A stretch of 42,778 bases of DNA, from contig CALWXT010000007.1 of NCBI GenBank assembly GCA_944385575.1, forward strand, positions 1-42,778. Direction: 5' to 3'. The position numbers and the translations under genes are program-made. The notes below the pieces were generated by a model that was not told the origin of the DNA, made no database searches, and worked only from the letters and a program-made list of their open reading frames with translations. This DNA is from an uncultured Flavonifractor sp. Its GTDB lineage: Bacteria > Bacillota > Clostridia > Oscillospirales > Oscillospiraceae. Positions 31,511-40,539 of this stretch are shown piece after piece. How positions within the stretch are numbered: position 1 is the first letter of the stretch; each line of letters begins with the position of its first letter.

Positions 31511-32186
31511 GCAAAGCTGAACTGATCCGCCGGTATGCCTTTTTCATCGTGGGGCTCTTTGTCAACTCTTTGGGTATTGCCCTCATCACCAAGGGGGACC
31601 TGGGTACGTCGCCCATCTCCAGCATCCCCTATACCCTGAGTATCGGCTTCACCCCTTCCCTGGGTATGTTTACCCTGTATTTCAGCCTGCTGCTCATCGT
31701 GCTCCAGCTGGCCATCCTCCGCAGGAAATTTCCCAAGGAGTTTTGGCTTCAGATCCCGGTGTCCCTGGGCTTTTCCTGGTTCATCGACCTGTCCATGGCC
31801 CTGCTGGGCTTTCTCCATCCTGAGAGCTATCCGGCCAAGGCGGTGTTCCTGCTGCTGGGCTGCCTGGTGCTGGGCTTCGGCGTGTTTATGGAAATGGCGG
31901 CAATGTGGTGATGCTGCCCGGCGAGTGCACCGTCAAGGCCATCTCCACCACCTGGAACACCGACTTCGGCAAGACCAAGGTGGCGGTAGACGTGACTATG
32001 GCGGCCACGGCGGCGGTGCTGGGCCTGATCCTCTACCACGCCCTCACCGATGTGCGGGAGGGGACCTTTGTCTCCGCCCTGCTGGTGGGCGCCATTGCCC
32101 GTACCTTCAACAAGCAGATAGGTCCCTGGATTCAGGCCCGGCTGAGCGTCCCCGCAGGTGTTGACATCCCGGAGCAGACACGGTAA
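31507..32186 (+). pseudogene. YczE/YitT-like membrane protein gene with a single-base frameshift
   Basis: Two reading frames together make one ~226-aa YczE-like membrane protein. The first (31507-31911) gives four or five helices and begins MSKAELIRRYAFFIVGLFVNSLGIALITKGDLG-type sequence (TSPISSIPYTLS). It breaks at MEMAAMW-stop. The second (to 32186) continues VVMLPGECTVKAIS and TKVAVDVTMAATAAVLG. Restoring one G in GCGG-CAATG (31897-31902) joins them as MEMAGNVVMLPGE, the family's conserved segment. It is either a recent inactivation or a read error. The function of YczE proteins is poorly known. Confidence 0.8.
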
Positions 32187-32193
32187 AATATGA

Positions 32194-32230
32194 GCCACGC
32201 CCGACCCTTTCGGGGTCGGGCGTGGCTTTT
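32194..32230 (+). terminator. intrinsic terminator after the YczE-like gene
   Basis: GCCACGCCCGACCC and GGGTCGGGCGTGGC pair fully (14 bp) around a TTTCG loop, followed by TTTT. Confidence 0.9.
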
Positions 32231-32238
32231 CTGGAAGA

Positions 32239-32252
32239 TTAGTTAAAACTAA
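32239..32252 (+). promoter_or_regulatory. inverted repeat upstream of the ZIP gene, possible metal-repressor site
   Basis: TTAGTT-AA-AACTAA is a 6-bp inverted repeat with a 2-nt centre, 39 nt ahead of the ZIP start. DtxR/MntR-type repressors use such short TTAG/CTAA palindromes, so metal control is plausible. No regulator is in the window. Confidence 0.4.
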
Positions 32253-32290
32253 CCATAAAAGTACAAATAAAGCAACAGAGGTGAAACCAT

Positions 32291-33079
32291 ATGAAATTTG
32301 ACCTGGGCATCCTCGCGGGTCTGCTGATCCCCTTTTTAGGTACCAGCCTGGGCGCGGCCTGCGTGCTTTTGCTGCGGGGCGAGCTGCGGCGGAATGTGCA
32401 GCGGGGGCTGACCGGCTTTGCCGCCGGCGTGATGACGGCGGCTTCTATCTGGAGCCTGCTGATCCCCGCCATTGACCAGTCGGCCCACCTGGGCCGGTGG
32501 GCCTTTCTGCCCGCCGCGGGCGGCTTCTGGATCGGGGTGCTGTTCCTGCTGCTGCTGGACCATGTCATACCCCACCTGCACCAGGGCAGCGGGGAGGCGG
32601 AAGGCCCCCGGAGCCGCCTGGCCCGTACCACCATGCTGGTGCTGGCGGTGACCATCCACAACATTCCGGAAGGCATGGCGGTGGGCGTGGTGTTTGCCGG
32701 CTGGCTGTCCGGAAACACCGCCATCACCCTGGGCGGCGCGCTGGTGCTGGCCATCGGCATTGCCATCCAGAACTTCCCGGAGGGGGCCATCATCTCCCTG
32801 CCCCTGCGCTCGGAGGGGATGAGCCGGGGAAAGGCCATGCTGTGGGGGGTGCTCTCCGGTGCGGTGGAGCCTGTGGCCGCGGGGCTGACCCTTTGGGGGG
32901 CCAGCCTGCTGGTGCCGGTGCTGCCGGTGCTGCTCAGCTTCGCCGCGGGCGCCATGCTCTACGTGGTGGTGGAGGAGCTGATCCCCGAAATGTCCGAGGC
33001 GCCCCACTCCAATGTGGGCGTGCTGGCCTTTTCCCTGGGCTTTACGGTAATGATGGCCCTGGATTCGGCCCTGGGCTGA
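32291..33079 (+). CDS. ZIP family divalent metal transporter
   Basis: A 262-aa membrane protein with about eight helices. HNIPEG (after VLAVTI) and NFPEG in consecutive helices are the metal-binding ZIP signatures, and a His-containing loop (HVIPHLHQGSGEAEG) follows helix 3. ZIP proteins such as ZupT import Zn, Fe, Mn or other divalent ions; selectivity is not readable here. RBS GAGGTGAAA. The 3' end overlaps the convergent DUF4317 gene by 38 bp with no terminator between them. Confidence 0.9.
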   Translation: MKFDLGILAGLLIPFLGTSLGAACVLLLRGELRRNVQRGLTGFAAGVMTAASIWSLLIPAIDQSAHLGRWAFLPAAGGFWIGVLFLLLLDHVIPHLHQGSGEAEGPRSRLARTTMLVLAVTIHNIPEGMAVGVVFAGWLSGNTAITLGGALVLAIGIAIQNFPEGAIISLPLRSEGMSRGKAMLWGVLSGAVEPVAAGLTLWGASLLVPVLPVLLSFAAGAMLYVVVEELIPEMSEAPHSNVGVLAFSLGFTVMMALDSALG

Positions 33080-34229
33080 CCGCTCCGTCCCCTACGGTGC
33101 GTACATCCACCGCCAGGCCGTTGACCTCCATGCCGTCATCCACCGGCAGGAGCAGGTAGGTGCGCCCGTCGATCTTCCGGGTCTCCAGCAGATAGCTGTA
33201 GTCGGGGTGGATGACCAGCGAGGCGTGCTCTGTCTTGATCTCGAAGCGGCCGCTGTTGATGAGGTTGCCAGGGTTGAGGGGGGCGTCCTCCCCGAACTGG
33301 GCGGCGCAGCTGCGGTGGAAGGTCTTTACCTTGTCGGCCTCCACGCCGCAGTCCAGCAGGATGGCATCCACCTCCTTGGGGGAGATCTCCGGCGGCTCGG
33401 GGTCCCGGCTCTCCTTGTGGAGGATGAGCCTGTCCCGCAGCTGCTGGTGGACGGCCCGCACCACGTCCATGGAGCAGTCCCCCTCCAGGGACTCCGCCAG
33501 GGCGGTGTGGAAGGTGGCCTTCTGCTCGTCGGCAGACATGGGGGGCTCGGTGCGGAACAGGGCGTCGATGAACTCCTGATGGATCAGGTCGGTCTGCTTG
33601 GTGTAGTACAGGGCGTTGTAGATGTTGGCCGCGCGCTGGTCGAAGGCGGGGAACAGGAAGCCCAGCTCCGGCGGAGCCACCACCTGACCGGCGGAGCGGC
33701 TGTGGAACTCATTTTCACCCGGGAAATAGCCCAGCTCCGCCTTGCTGTCCTTCACCGGGCAGATGGCGCAGAGAATGTAGGAATAGACCTGATCGGAGGC
33801 GTCGGCCTGATCCTCGCCGTCCTTCCCCCGGTAGGGCACGTCGTAGGTGTCGTGGGCCAGCAGAATGAGGTAATTCCGGTCGTCCATGTCCAGGGACTGG
33901 ATCACCGTGTCGTAGAAGCGCTGGCGCAGGCTCTCGTCCTTCAGCCCAGTCTGCCGCAGCTGGGAGAGAAGCCGGTGCTCCTCGCTGTCGGCCACCTGCC
34001 GGGTGGTGAAGACGATGTCGATGAGGTTCTTTTGCAGCTGCCCGGTGAGGGTGCGCCGCAGGAGGGTCAGGTATTTCTCCGCCTCGTCCTGGGGCATGAT
34101 CCCCAGGGAGCTGTCCAGGTAGGAGATGACCTGCTTGTTGGAGTTAACATAACATCCGTAGATCTTGCTGATGGCATTGCGCTCCGGCTTCAGCCGGCGG
34201 CGCAGCTCGCCGATTTCTCGTTGGTTCAT
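33042..34229 (-). CDS. DUF4317 family protein
   Basis: A 395-aa soluble protein typical of Clostridia. It begins MNQREIGELRRRLKPERNAISKIYGCYVN. Other conserved segments are YLTLLRRTLTGQLQKNLIDI, DTYDVPYRGKDGED and CAICPVKDSKAELGYFP. There is no catalytic motif I recognise and the function is unknown. It lies 36 nt downstream of fbp on the same strand and may be cotranscribed with it. The last ~12 codons overlap the ZIP gene. Confidence 0.85.
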   Translation of the reverse strand: MNQREIGELRRRLKPERNAISKIYGCYVNSNKQVISYLDSSLGIMPQDEAEKYLTLLRRTLTGQLQKNLIDIVFTTRQVADSEEHRLLSQLRQTGLKDESLRQRFYDTVIQSLDMDDRNYLILLAHDTYDVPYRGKDGEDQADASDQVYSYILCAICPVKDSKAELGYFPGENEFHSRSAGQVVAPPELGFLFPAFDQRAANIYNALYYTKQTDLIHQEFIDALFRTEPPMSADEQKATFHTALAESLEGDCSMDVVRAVHQQLRDRLILHKESRDPEPPEISPKEVDAILLDCGVEADKVKTFHRSCAAQFGEDAPLNPGNLINSGRFEIKTEHASLVIHPDYSYLLETRKIDGRTYLLLPVDDGMEVNGLAVDVRTVGDGAVSPGPNPGPSLP

Positions 34230-34265
34230 GGGGTTCCTCGCTTTTTATGGAATGGGATTTGGGGC

Positions 34266-36257
34266 TTACTCCTTGTGATCCTCCACGATCTCGCCGCTGC
34301 GGAAGGCGCAGAGCAGGTCCATCAGATCGTCGATCTGCTCCTGGAGCTGGCGGCCTACGTCGGTGCCGGCGATCTTCATGCGGGATTCCAGCCGCTCGAA
34401 CACCACGGAGGTGGAGGCGATATCCTGATTCTCCCGGATGGCGTTGGCCCGGCCCACGAAGGGCTCATGGGAGACCAGCCGGAAGCAGGCGGAGTTGTAG
34501 ATGAGGGTGTAGCCGGCGATGCCGGTGGTCTTCTGGTAGGCCTTGCAGAACCCGCCGTCGATGACCAGCAGCTTGCCGCCCGCCTTCATGGGGCTCTCGC
34601 CCTTCTTGGATTTGACCGGGATGTGGCCGTTGATGATGTGACAGTGGGGACCCTCCAGGCCGAACTCCTTCAGCAGGGCGTCGCACACCGCCGGGTCGTT
34701 GTAGAACTGGTAGTAGGGGTTCTTGGGCTCGGTCCAGGTGGACTCGTCCAGGATGAGCCGCCGCTCGAAGGTGGTCATCCGGTCCCGGCCGAAGATGGGG
34801 CTGTTCCGGCCCGCCCACAGGAACCAGAGGAAGTCCATGCCGAACTCCCGCTCCTCCGTGCCGGGCTTGTTGTAGTAGGCCCGGCGGGCGGTCTGGTCGG
34901 CATAGTCCAGGAAGGCCTTGCCGGAGAGAGTCTTTCCGCCGATGGAGAAGGAGAGCAGGCTGCCGTCCTCCGCCATGGGGATGCAGCCGTGGAACAGCAG
35001 GTTGCCGTTGTAGACCTTGTACAGGCTGCCCTTGGAGTAGAGGAAGCGGACGTGGCGCTGGAGCTTCTCGCTGTGGAGGAAGGAGGCGGTAAGCTGGTTG
35101 ATCAGGGTGCTCTCGTCATCGGTCAGCGTGTAGGGGTCCTTGGGGTCCACGGTGGGGAAGTCGGTGTCCTCCAGGTGGTAGGTCGTCTCCCCGATGGTGA
35201 TGCACTTGTTCTCGTAGTCGATCTTGTCCAGCAGCAGCCGGTCGGACATGTTGAAGCAGGGGTTGCGCAGGATCTTCTGCCCCTCCAGCTTAAAGAGGAT
35301 CACGGTGATGGCCTTGTGCATCCGGGCGGCCAGCAGCTTGTCCTTTTCGGTGTAGTGGGCGGCATCCTCATTGCTGAGTTTGACCTCAAAGCGGTGGATG
35401 TCGCAGTCCTTGTACACCTCGTTGGCAAAGACCGACAGGGGGCGCAGGGAGATGCCGTAGCCGGTCTCGATCACCTCCAGGTTGTTGTACCGCAGGGAGT
35501 TGGCCAGGACCGTGGCCACCAGGGTGCGGGAGCCGGAGGCGGCGCCCATCCACAGCACGTCGTGGTTGCCCCACTGGATATCCACGCTGTGGTAGTCCAT
35601 CAGGGAATCCAGAATGATATCCGCCCGGGGTCCCCGGTCGAAGATATCGCCCACCAGGTGGAGGTGATCCACCGCCAGGCGCTTGATGAGCTCGCACAGC
35701 TCCACCAGGAAGTCGGCGGCCCGGTCGATGTCAATGATGGTGGAGATGATGTTCTCGTAATAATCCCGCTTGTCGCTGTCCTCATAGTGGGTGTGGATCA
35801 TTTCATCAATGATGTAGGCGTATTCCGGCGGCATGGCCTTGCGCACCTTGGACCGGGTGTACTTGGAGCTGACCAGGCGGCAGACCTCAATGAGCCGGTG
35901 GAAGGTGATGCGGTACCACTCCCGCATATCGGTGGTCTCCCGCTCGATCTCCTCCAGCTTCTCCTGGGGGTAGTAGATCAGAGTGGCCAGCTGATCCAGG
36001 TCGGCCTTGGAGACCGTGGTGGCGAACAGATCGTCCAGCTTTTCCCGCACGACCCCGGAGGCGGAGTTGAGGATATGTAAAAAGGCCTCATACTCCCCGT
36101 GGACATCGGAGATGAAGTGCTCCGTGCCCTTGGGCAGGTTGCGGATGGCGTGGAGGTTGATGATCTCGGTGCTGGCGGCCTGTACGTTGGGGTACTGCCT
36201 GGCCAGCATTTTCAGATAATGCAGGTTTTCCGGACGGTAGGCTTTTGTGGGCTGCAT
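34266..36257 (-). CDS. fbp: fructose-1,6-bisphosphatase, class III
   Basis: A 663-aa enzyme of the large Firmicute type, a calcineurin-like phosphoesterase converting fructose-1,6-bisphosphate to fructose-6-phosphate in gluconeogenesis. Metal-site motifs are in order: FISDVHGEYEAF, GDIFDRGPRADIIL, QWGNHDVLWMGAASG and, near the end, NGHIPVK. The start at 36257 (MQPTKAYRPENL) has AAAGGAGG upstream; an in-frame ATG at 36323 lies before the RBS. It is transcribed divergently from the MarR/ABC operon, sharing ~85 bp of control region. Confidence 0.95.
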   Translation of the reverse strand: MQPTKAYRPENLHYLKMLARQYPNVQAASTEIINLHAIRNLPKGTEHFISDVHGEYEAFLHILNSASGVVREKLDDLFATTVSKADLDQLATLIYYPQEKLEEIERETTDMREWYRITFHRLIEVCRLVSSKYTRSKVRKAMPPEYAYIIDEMIHTHYEDSDKRDYYENIISTIIDIDRAADFLVELCELIKRLAVDHLHLVGDIFDRGPRADIILDSLMDYHSVDIQWGNHDVLWMGAASGSRTLVATVLANSLRYNNLEVIETGYGISLRPLSVFANEVYKDCDIHRFEVKLSNEDAAHYTEKDKLLAARMHKAITVILFKLEGQKILRNPCFNMSDRLLLDKIDYENKCITIGETTYHLEDTDFPTVDPKDPYTLTDDESTLINQLTASFLHSEKLQRHVRFLYSKGSLYKVYNGNLLFHGCIPMAEDGSLLSFSIGGKTLSGKAFLDYADQTARRAYYNKPGTEEREFGMDFLWFLWAGRNSPIFGRDRMTTFERRLILDESTWTEPKNPYYQFYNDPAVCDALLKEFGLEGPHCHIINGHIPVKSKKGESPMKAGGKLLVIDGGFCKAYQKTTGIAGYTLIYNSACFRLVSHEPFVGRANAIRENQDIASTSVVFERLESRMKIAGTDVGRQLQEQIDDLMDLLCAFRSGEIVEDHKE

Positions 36258-36294
36258 GGCTGGGACCTCCTTTTTTTCCTGTGCGCTTTCCCTC

Positions 36295-36323
36295 ATTATC
36301 CCACGTTCCGTTCCCGCATGCAA
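36295..36323 (-). promoter_or_regulatory. sigma-A promoter of fbp
   Basis: Minus-strand -35 TTGCAT (36323-36318), 17 nt, -10 GATAAT (36300-36295), about 37 nt ahead of the ATG. Confidence 0.55.
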
Positions 36324-36341
36324 GGGGAAAAGGGAGAGGGG

Positions 36342-36395
36342 TTGACAAGCGGTGGGAAGGGTCTATAATTGACATGTCAATGGTTGACATGTCAA
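36342..36395 (+). promoter_or_regulatory. promoter and tandem operators of the MarR/ABC exporter operon
   Basis: TTGACA (36342-36347), 16 nt, TATAAT (36364-36369). Two identical 12-bp palindromes TTGACATGTCAA (36369-36380 and 36384-36395) follow, separated by 3 nt and covering the start site up to the RBS. They are the likely sites for the MarR protein encoded next. Confidence 0.8.
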
Positions 36396-36409
36396 AGGAG
36401 GATGAGGGT

Positions 36410-36844
36410 ATGGAGCGTACCTTCCATATGCTGCTCTACCGGGCCTTCCACGCCCAGCGCAACGCCCTGCGGCCCCACCTGGGGGAGCTGGGCCTGGGCG
36501 CCGGCCAGCCCAAGATCCTGGGCTATCTGATCCAAAACGGTTCCAGCCGGCAGCGGCAGCTGGCGGAATACTGCGAGGTGGACCCGGCGGCCATTTCCCG
36601 GATGCTGGACTCCATGCAGAAGGGCGGCTTTGTGCTCCGCCAGGGGGACGAGCAGAACCGCCGCTGCGAGCAGATCGTGGTGACCGAGCGGGGCCGGGAG
36701 GCCTATGGGGCCTGGCAGGGCTTCTGCCGGGAGATGGAGGAGCAGATGCTCACCGGCTTTTCCGACCAGGAGCGGGCGCAGTTTGCCGATTACCTGAGCC
36801 GGGCGTACCGCAACCTGAAAGAGGGAGGGGAGTCCGGAGCATGA
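36410..36844 (+). CDS. MarR family transcriptional regulator of an ABC exporter operon
   Basis: A 144-aa winged-helix protein. HTH near 30-78 (LGLGAGQPKILGYL, QLAEYCEVDPAAISRMLDSMQKGGFV), a wing with RRCEQIVVTERG, and C-terminal helices. It is related in design to the MarR at 31076 but has a different operator. ATG 36410 follows AAAGGAGG by 8 nt. It overlaps the first exporter gene by 4 bp and probably represses the operon until a toxic ligand binds. Confidence 0.9.
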   Translation: MERTFHMLLYRAFHAQRNALRPHLGELGLGAGQPKILGYLIQNGSSRQRQLAEYCEVDPAAISRMLDSMQKGGFVLRQGDEQNRRCEQIVVTERGREAYGAWQGFCREMEEQMLTGFSDQERAQFADYLSRAYRNLKEGGESGA

Positions 36845-38604
36845 AGGATCTGAGGTGTCTGTTCCGCTATCTGGGCCCCTACCGGCAGGACCTGTTCATG
36901 GGCGGACTGCTGGTTTTGATCGAGACGGTCTTTGAGCTGGTGATCCCGGTGTTTATGGCCGATCTGATCGACGTGGGCGTGGCCAACGGCGACGTTTCCT
37001 ATATCATCTACAAAGGTGTGCAGATGGCGGTTTGCGCGGGTCTGGCCCTGATCACCGGCCTGCTGTACGCCCGCTTTGCCGCCCGGGCCGCCTATGGCTG
37101 GGGCGCCCGGGTGCGGGAGGCGGAGTTTGAGAAGATCCAGGACTACGCCTTTTCCAATCTGGACCGATTCGAGACCTCCTCGCTGGTCACCCGCATGACC
37201 ACCGACGTGACCGTGCTGCAGAACGCCGTCAACGGCGGGCTGCGGCCCCTGGTGCGCAGCCCGGTGATGCTGGACATGGGCCTGGGCCTGTCCTTCCGGA
37301 TGAATCCCCGGCTGGCCCTGGTGTTTGTGGTGTGCGCGCCGGTGCTGGCGGTGATCCTGTTCGCGGTGGTGGGGAAGGTGGCCCCCATGTACAGCCGCCT
37401 TCAGAAGGCCATGGACGGCCTGAACAACGTGGTGCAGGAGAACCTGACCGCCATCCGGGCGGTGAAGGCCTTCGTCCGGGGCGAGTACGAGGAGGAGAAG
37501 TTCCGGGACGTCAACGGGGAGCTGCTGTCCACCAGCGAGCGCACCTTCCACTTCGCGGTGCTCAACCTCCCCGCCTTCCAGCTGGTGATGTACACCAGTA
37601 TAGTGCTCATTTTCTGGTTTGGCGGCCGGATGATTTTGGGCGGGGAGCTGCTGGTGGGAGAGCTGACCGGCTTTCTCAGCTATGTGCTCCAGGTGATGAA
37701 CTCCCTGATGATGATTTCCAACGTGTTCCTGCTGCTGACCCGCTCCCTGGCCAGCGCCCACCGCATTGTGGAGGTGCTGGATGAGACGCCTGCCCTCACA
37801 TCCCCGGCGGAGCCGGTGACCGAGGTGGCCGACGGCAGCGTGGATTTTGACGGCGTGTCCTTCAAATACCATGAAAAGGCCAGACAGTACGCCCTGGCGG
37901 ATGTGGACCTGCACATCAGGGCCGGTCAGACCGTAGGCATCCTGGGCGGCACCGGCTCGGCCAAGACCACCCTGGTGCAGCTCATTCCCCGCCTGTACGA
38001 CGCCACCGAGGGCGCGGTGAAGGTGGGCGGCGTGGACGTGCGGGACTACGACTTGACCGTCCTGCGGGACGCGGTGTCCATCGTGCTCCAGAAAAACGAG
38101 CTCTTTTCCGGCACGGTCCGGGAGAATCTCCAGTGGGGCGCCCCGGAGGCCGGCGACGAGGAGATCTGGGCCGCCTGCCGGGCGGCCTGCGCCGACGAAT
38201 TCCTGGAGCGGATGCCCAAGGGCCTGGACACCGACTTGGGCCAGGGGGGCGTCAACGTCTCCGGCGGGCAGAAGCAGCGGCTGTGCATTGCCCGCGCACT
38301 GCTGAAAAAGCCCAAAATCCTGATTTTTGACGACTCCACCTCCGCGGTGGACACCGCCACCGAGGGCAAGATCCGCACCGCGCTGGCGGAGCTTACCGGC
38401 GTGACCAAGATCATCATTGCCCAGCGGATCACCTCAGTGATGAATACCGACCTCATTGTTATCCTGGAAGATGGCAAAATTCATGCCACCGGCACCCACG
38501 ACCAGCTGCTGGCCTCCGATCCCATCTACCAGGAGATCTACGCATCCCAGATGAAAGGAGGGGAGGAGCATGGCAGCCAGACAGCTCAGCGCCAAGAAGC
38601 CTAA
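36841..38604 (+). CDS. ABC exporter half-transporter with degenerate ATP site
   Basis: A 587-aa fusion of a six-helix exporter membrane domain (~15-310) and an ATPase domain (~335-575). The ATP site is altered: Walker A GGTGSAKTT with Ala for the second Gly, Walker B followed by Asp instead of the catalytic Glu (LIFDDSTSAVD), and Gln for the H-loop His (IIAQRITSV). This is the pattern of the non-catalytic half of heterodimeric exporters such as TM287. The signature VSGGQKQRLCIARAL is intact. It must pair with the next gene, which overlaps it by 35 bp. Confidence 0.92.
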   Translation: MKDLRCLFRYLGPYRQDLFMGGLLVLIETVFELVIPVFMADLIDVGVANGDVSYIIYKGVQMAVCAGLALITGLLYARFAARAAYGWGARVREAEFEKIQDYAFSNLDRFETSSLVTRMTTDVTVLQNAVNGGLRPLVRSPVMLDMGLGLSFRMNPRLALVFVVCAPVLAVILFAVVGKVAPMYSRLQKAMDGLNNVVQENLTAIRAVKAFVRGEYEEEKFRDVNGELLSTSERTFHFAVLNLPAFQLVMYTSIVLIFWFGGRMILGGELLVGELTGFLSYVLQVMNSLMMISNVFLLLTRSLASAHRIVEVLDETPALTSPAEPVTEVADGSVDFDGVSFKYHEKARQYALADVDLHIRAGQTVGILGGTGSAKTTLVQLIPRLYDATEGAVKVGGVDVRDYDLTVLRDAVSIVLQKNELFSGTVRENLQWGAPEAGDEEIWAACRAACADEFLERMPKGLDTDLGQGGVNVSGGQKQRLCIARALLKKPKILIFDDSTSAVDTATEGKIRTALAELTGVTKIIIAQRITSVMNTDLIVILEDGKIHATGTHDQLLASDPIYQEIYASQMKGGEEHGSQTAQRQEA

Positions 38605-40378
38605 GCACCTGCGCTACACCCTGCGCACCTTCCTGTCCTACCTGGGACGGCACAAATTCCTGCTGCTGGTGGTGGCGGTGCTGGTCAGTCTCAGCGCCAT
38701 AGCCAATCTGCTGGGCACCTATATGATCCGCCCGGTGGTAAACAGCCTGGCCGCCGGGGACTGGAGCGACCTGGTGTTCGGCGTGGCCCTCACGGCGGGG
38801 ATCTACATTGTGGGCGTCCTCTCCGCCTACGGCTACACCCAGACCATGGTGAAGGCGGCCCAGAAGGTGCTCTACGACATTCGCCGGGACCTGTTCGCCC
38901 ACCTTCAGACCCTGCCCCTTCAGTTCTTTGACACCCACCGGCACGGCGAGGTGATGAGCTACTTCACCAACGACGTGGACACCATCTCCGACGCCCTGAA
39001 CAACAGCTTCGCCATGATGATCCAGAGCTTTATCCAGGTGGTGGGCACCATGACGCTGCTGTTCATTTTGAACTGGCGGCTCACCCTGGTCATGCTGGCC
39101 TGCTATGTGGTCATGTTCCTCTACATCCGCTTCAGCGGAAAGCGGAGCAAGGCCTACTACAACAAGCAGCAGGCCTGCCTGGGCGAGCTGGACGGCTACA
39201 TTGAGGAGATGATGGGCGGCCAGAAGGTGGTAAAGGTCTTCAACCATGAGGGGGAGGCCCTGCGCGCCTTCCGGGAGAAGAACGAGGCGCTGCGCAGGGC
39301 GGGCACCGGCGCCCAGAGCTATGCCGCCACCATGATCCCCGCTGTGGTCAGCCTGTCCTATATCAACTATGCCGTGGTAGCCGTCCTGGGCGGCATCATG
39401 GCCATGAAGGGCATGACCGATGTGGGCAGCCTGGCCAGCTACCTGGTGTTTGTCCGCCAGTCCACCGTGCCCATCAACCAGTTCACCCAGCAGAGCAACT
39501 TCATGCTGGCCGCTCTGGCTGGCGCCGAGCGGGTCTTTGAGGTGCTGGACCGGCCCGCCGAGACAGACGAGGGCCAGGTGGACCTGGTGGAGGAGAAAGC
39601 GGGCGGCTGGGCCTGGCAGAAGCCCGACGGCAGCCGGACCCCGCTGCGGGGTGATGTGCGGTTTGAGCACGTCAGCTTCGGCTATGAGGACGACCATCCC
39701 ATTCTGAAGGATATCAGCCTCTTTGCAAAGCCCGGCCAGAAGATCGCCTTCGTCGGTTCCACCGGCGCGGGCAAGACCACCATCACCAACCTGATCAACC
39801 GCTTCTACGACATCCAGGCCGGCTCGCTGACCTATGACGGCATTGATGTAAAGGACATCAAAAAGAGTGCCCTGCGGCACAGCCTGGGCATGGTGCTCCA
39901 GGACACCCATCTCTTTACCGGCACCATTGCCGACAACATCCGCTTCGGCAAGCTGGATGCCACCATGGAGGAGGTGGAGCAGGCGGCCCGCATCGCCAAC
40001 GCCCACTCCTTCATCACCCGTCTGCCCCAGGGCTACGACACCATGGTGACGGCGGACGGCGCCAACCTGTCCCAGGGCCAGCGCCAGCTGCTGGCCATCG
40101 CCCGGGCGGCCGTGGCCGACCCGCCGGTGCTCATTTTGGACGAGGCCACCTCCTCCATCGACACCCGCACCGAGGCCCTGATCGAAAAGGGCATGGACCA
40201 GCTGATGGAGGGCCGGACAGTGTTTGTCATCGCCCACCGGCTGTCCACCGTCTGCAACGCCGACGCCATCCTGGTGCTGGAGCACGGCCAGGTGGTGGAG
40301 CGGGGCAGCCACGACGACCTGCTGGCCCAAAAGGGCGAATACTACCAGCTCTATCACGGCATGTTCGAGCTGAGCTGA
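38570..40378 (+). CDS. ABC exporter half-transporter, catalytically complete partner
   Basis: A 602-aa half-transporter with six helices (~25-325) and an ATPase domain. Walker A GSTGAGKTT, signature LSQGQRQLLAIARA, Walker B LILDEATSSID with the catalytic Glu, and H-loop IAHRLSTV are canonical. With the preceding subunit it would form a heterodimeric multidrug or peptide exporter. ATG 38570 has GGAGGGGAGGA upstream. A strong terminator follows. Confidence 0.93.
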   Translation: MAARQLSAKKPKHLRYTLRTFLSYLGRHKFLLLVVAVLVSLSAIANLLGTYMIRPVVNSLAAGDWSDLVFGVALTAGIYIVGVLSAYGYTQTMVKAAQKVLYDIRRDLFAHLQTLPLQFFDTHRHGEVMSYFTNDVDTISDALNNSFAMMIQSFIQVVGTMTLLFILNWRLTLVMLACYVVMFLYIRFSGKRSKAYYNKQQACLGELDGYIEEMMGGQKVVKVFNHEGEALRAFREKNEALRRAGTGAQSYAATMIPAVVSLSYINYAVVAVLGGIMAMKGMTDVGSLASYLVFVRQSTVPINQFTQQSNFMLAALAGAERVFEVLDRPAETDEGQVDLVEEKAGGWAWQKPDGSRTPLRGDVRFEHVSFGYEDDHPILKDISLFAKPGQKIAFVGSTGAGKTTITNLINRFYDIQAGSLTYDGIDVKDIKKSALRHSLGMVLQDTHLFTGTIADNIRFGKLDATMEEVEQAARIANAHSFITRLPQGYDTMVTADGANLSQGQRQLLAIARAAVADPPVLILDEATSSIDTRTEALIEKGMDQLMEGRTVFVIAHRLSTVCNADAILVLEHGQVVERGSHDDLLAQKGEYYQLYHGMFELS

Positions 40379-40387
40379 AAAGCCATG

Positions 40388-40418
40388 AAAAAGGCAGCCC
40401 GTCAGGGCTGCCTTTTTT
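40388..40418 (+). terminator. intrinsic terminator of the MarR/ABC exporter operon
   Basis: AAGGCAGCCC, loop GTCA, GGGCTGCCTT, then TTTT, 9 nt after the stop. The AT-rich 120 bp after it, up to the next gene, show no clear promoter or riboswitch. Confidence 0.9.
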
Positions 40419-40539
40419 GCAAAGTAATTCTAATTAAGAAATAGTGGTATGGTTAAATAAAAGAAAATTGAATATATAAAAAAGGTCAGTTGGGCGGTAA
40501 AATACGGGTAAGATTTCACGGAAGCAGGGAGGCGTTCAC

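Noticed and set aside
33207..36080. Long open frame on the plus strand (957 codons) opposite DUF4317 and fbp
   Set aside because: The translation is Val/Gly/His-rich with no recognisable domain and spans two well-supported genes on the other strand.
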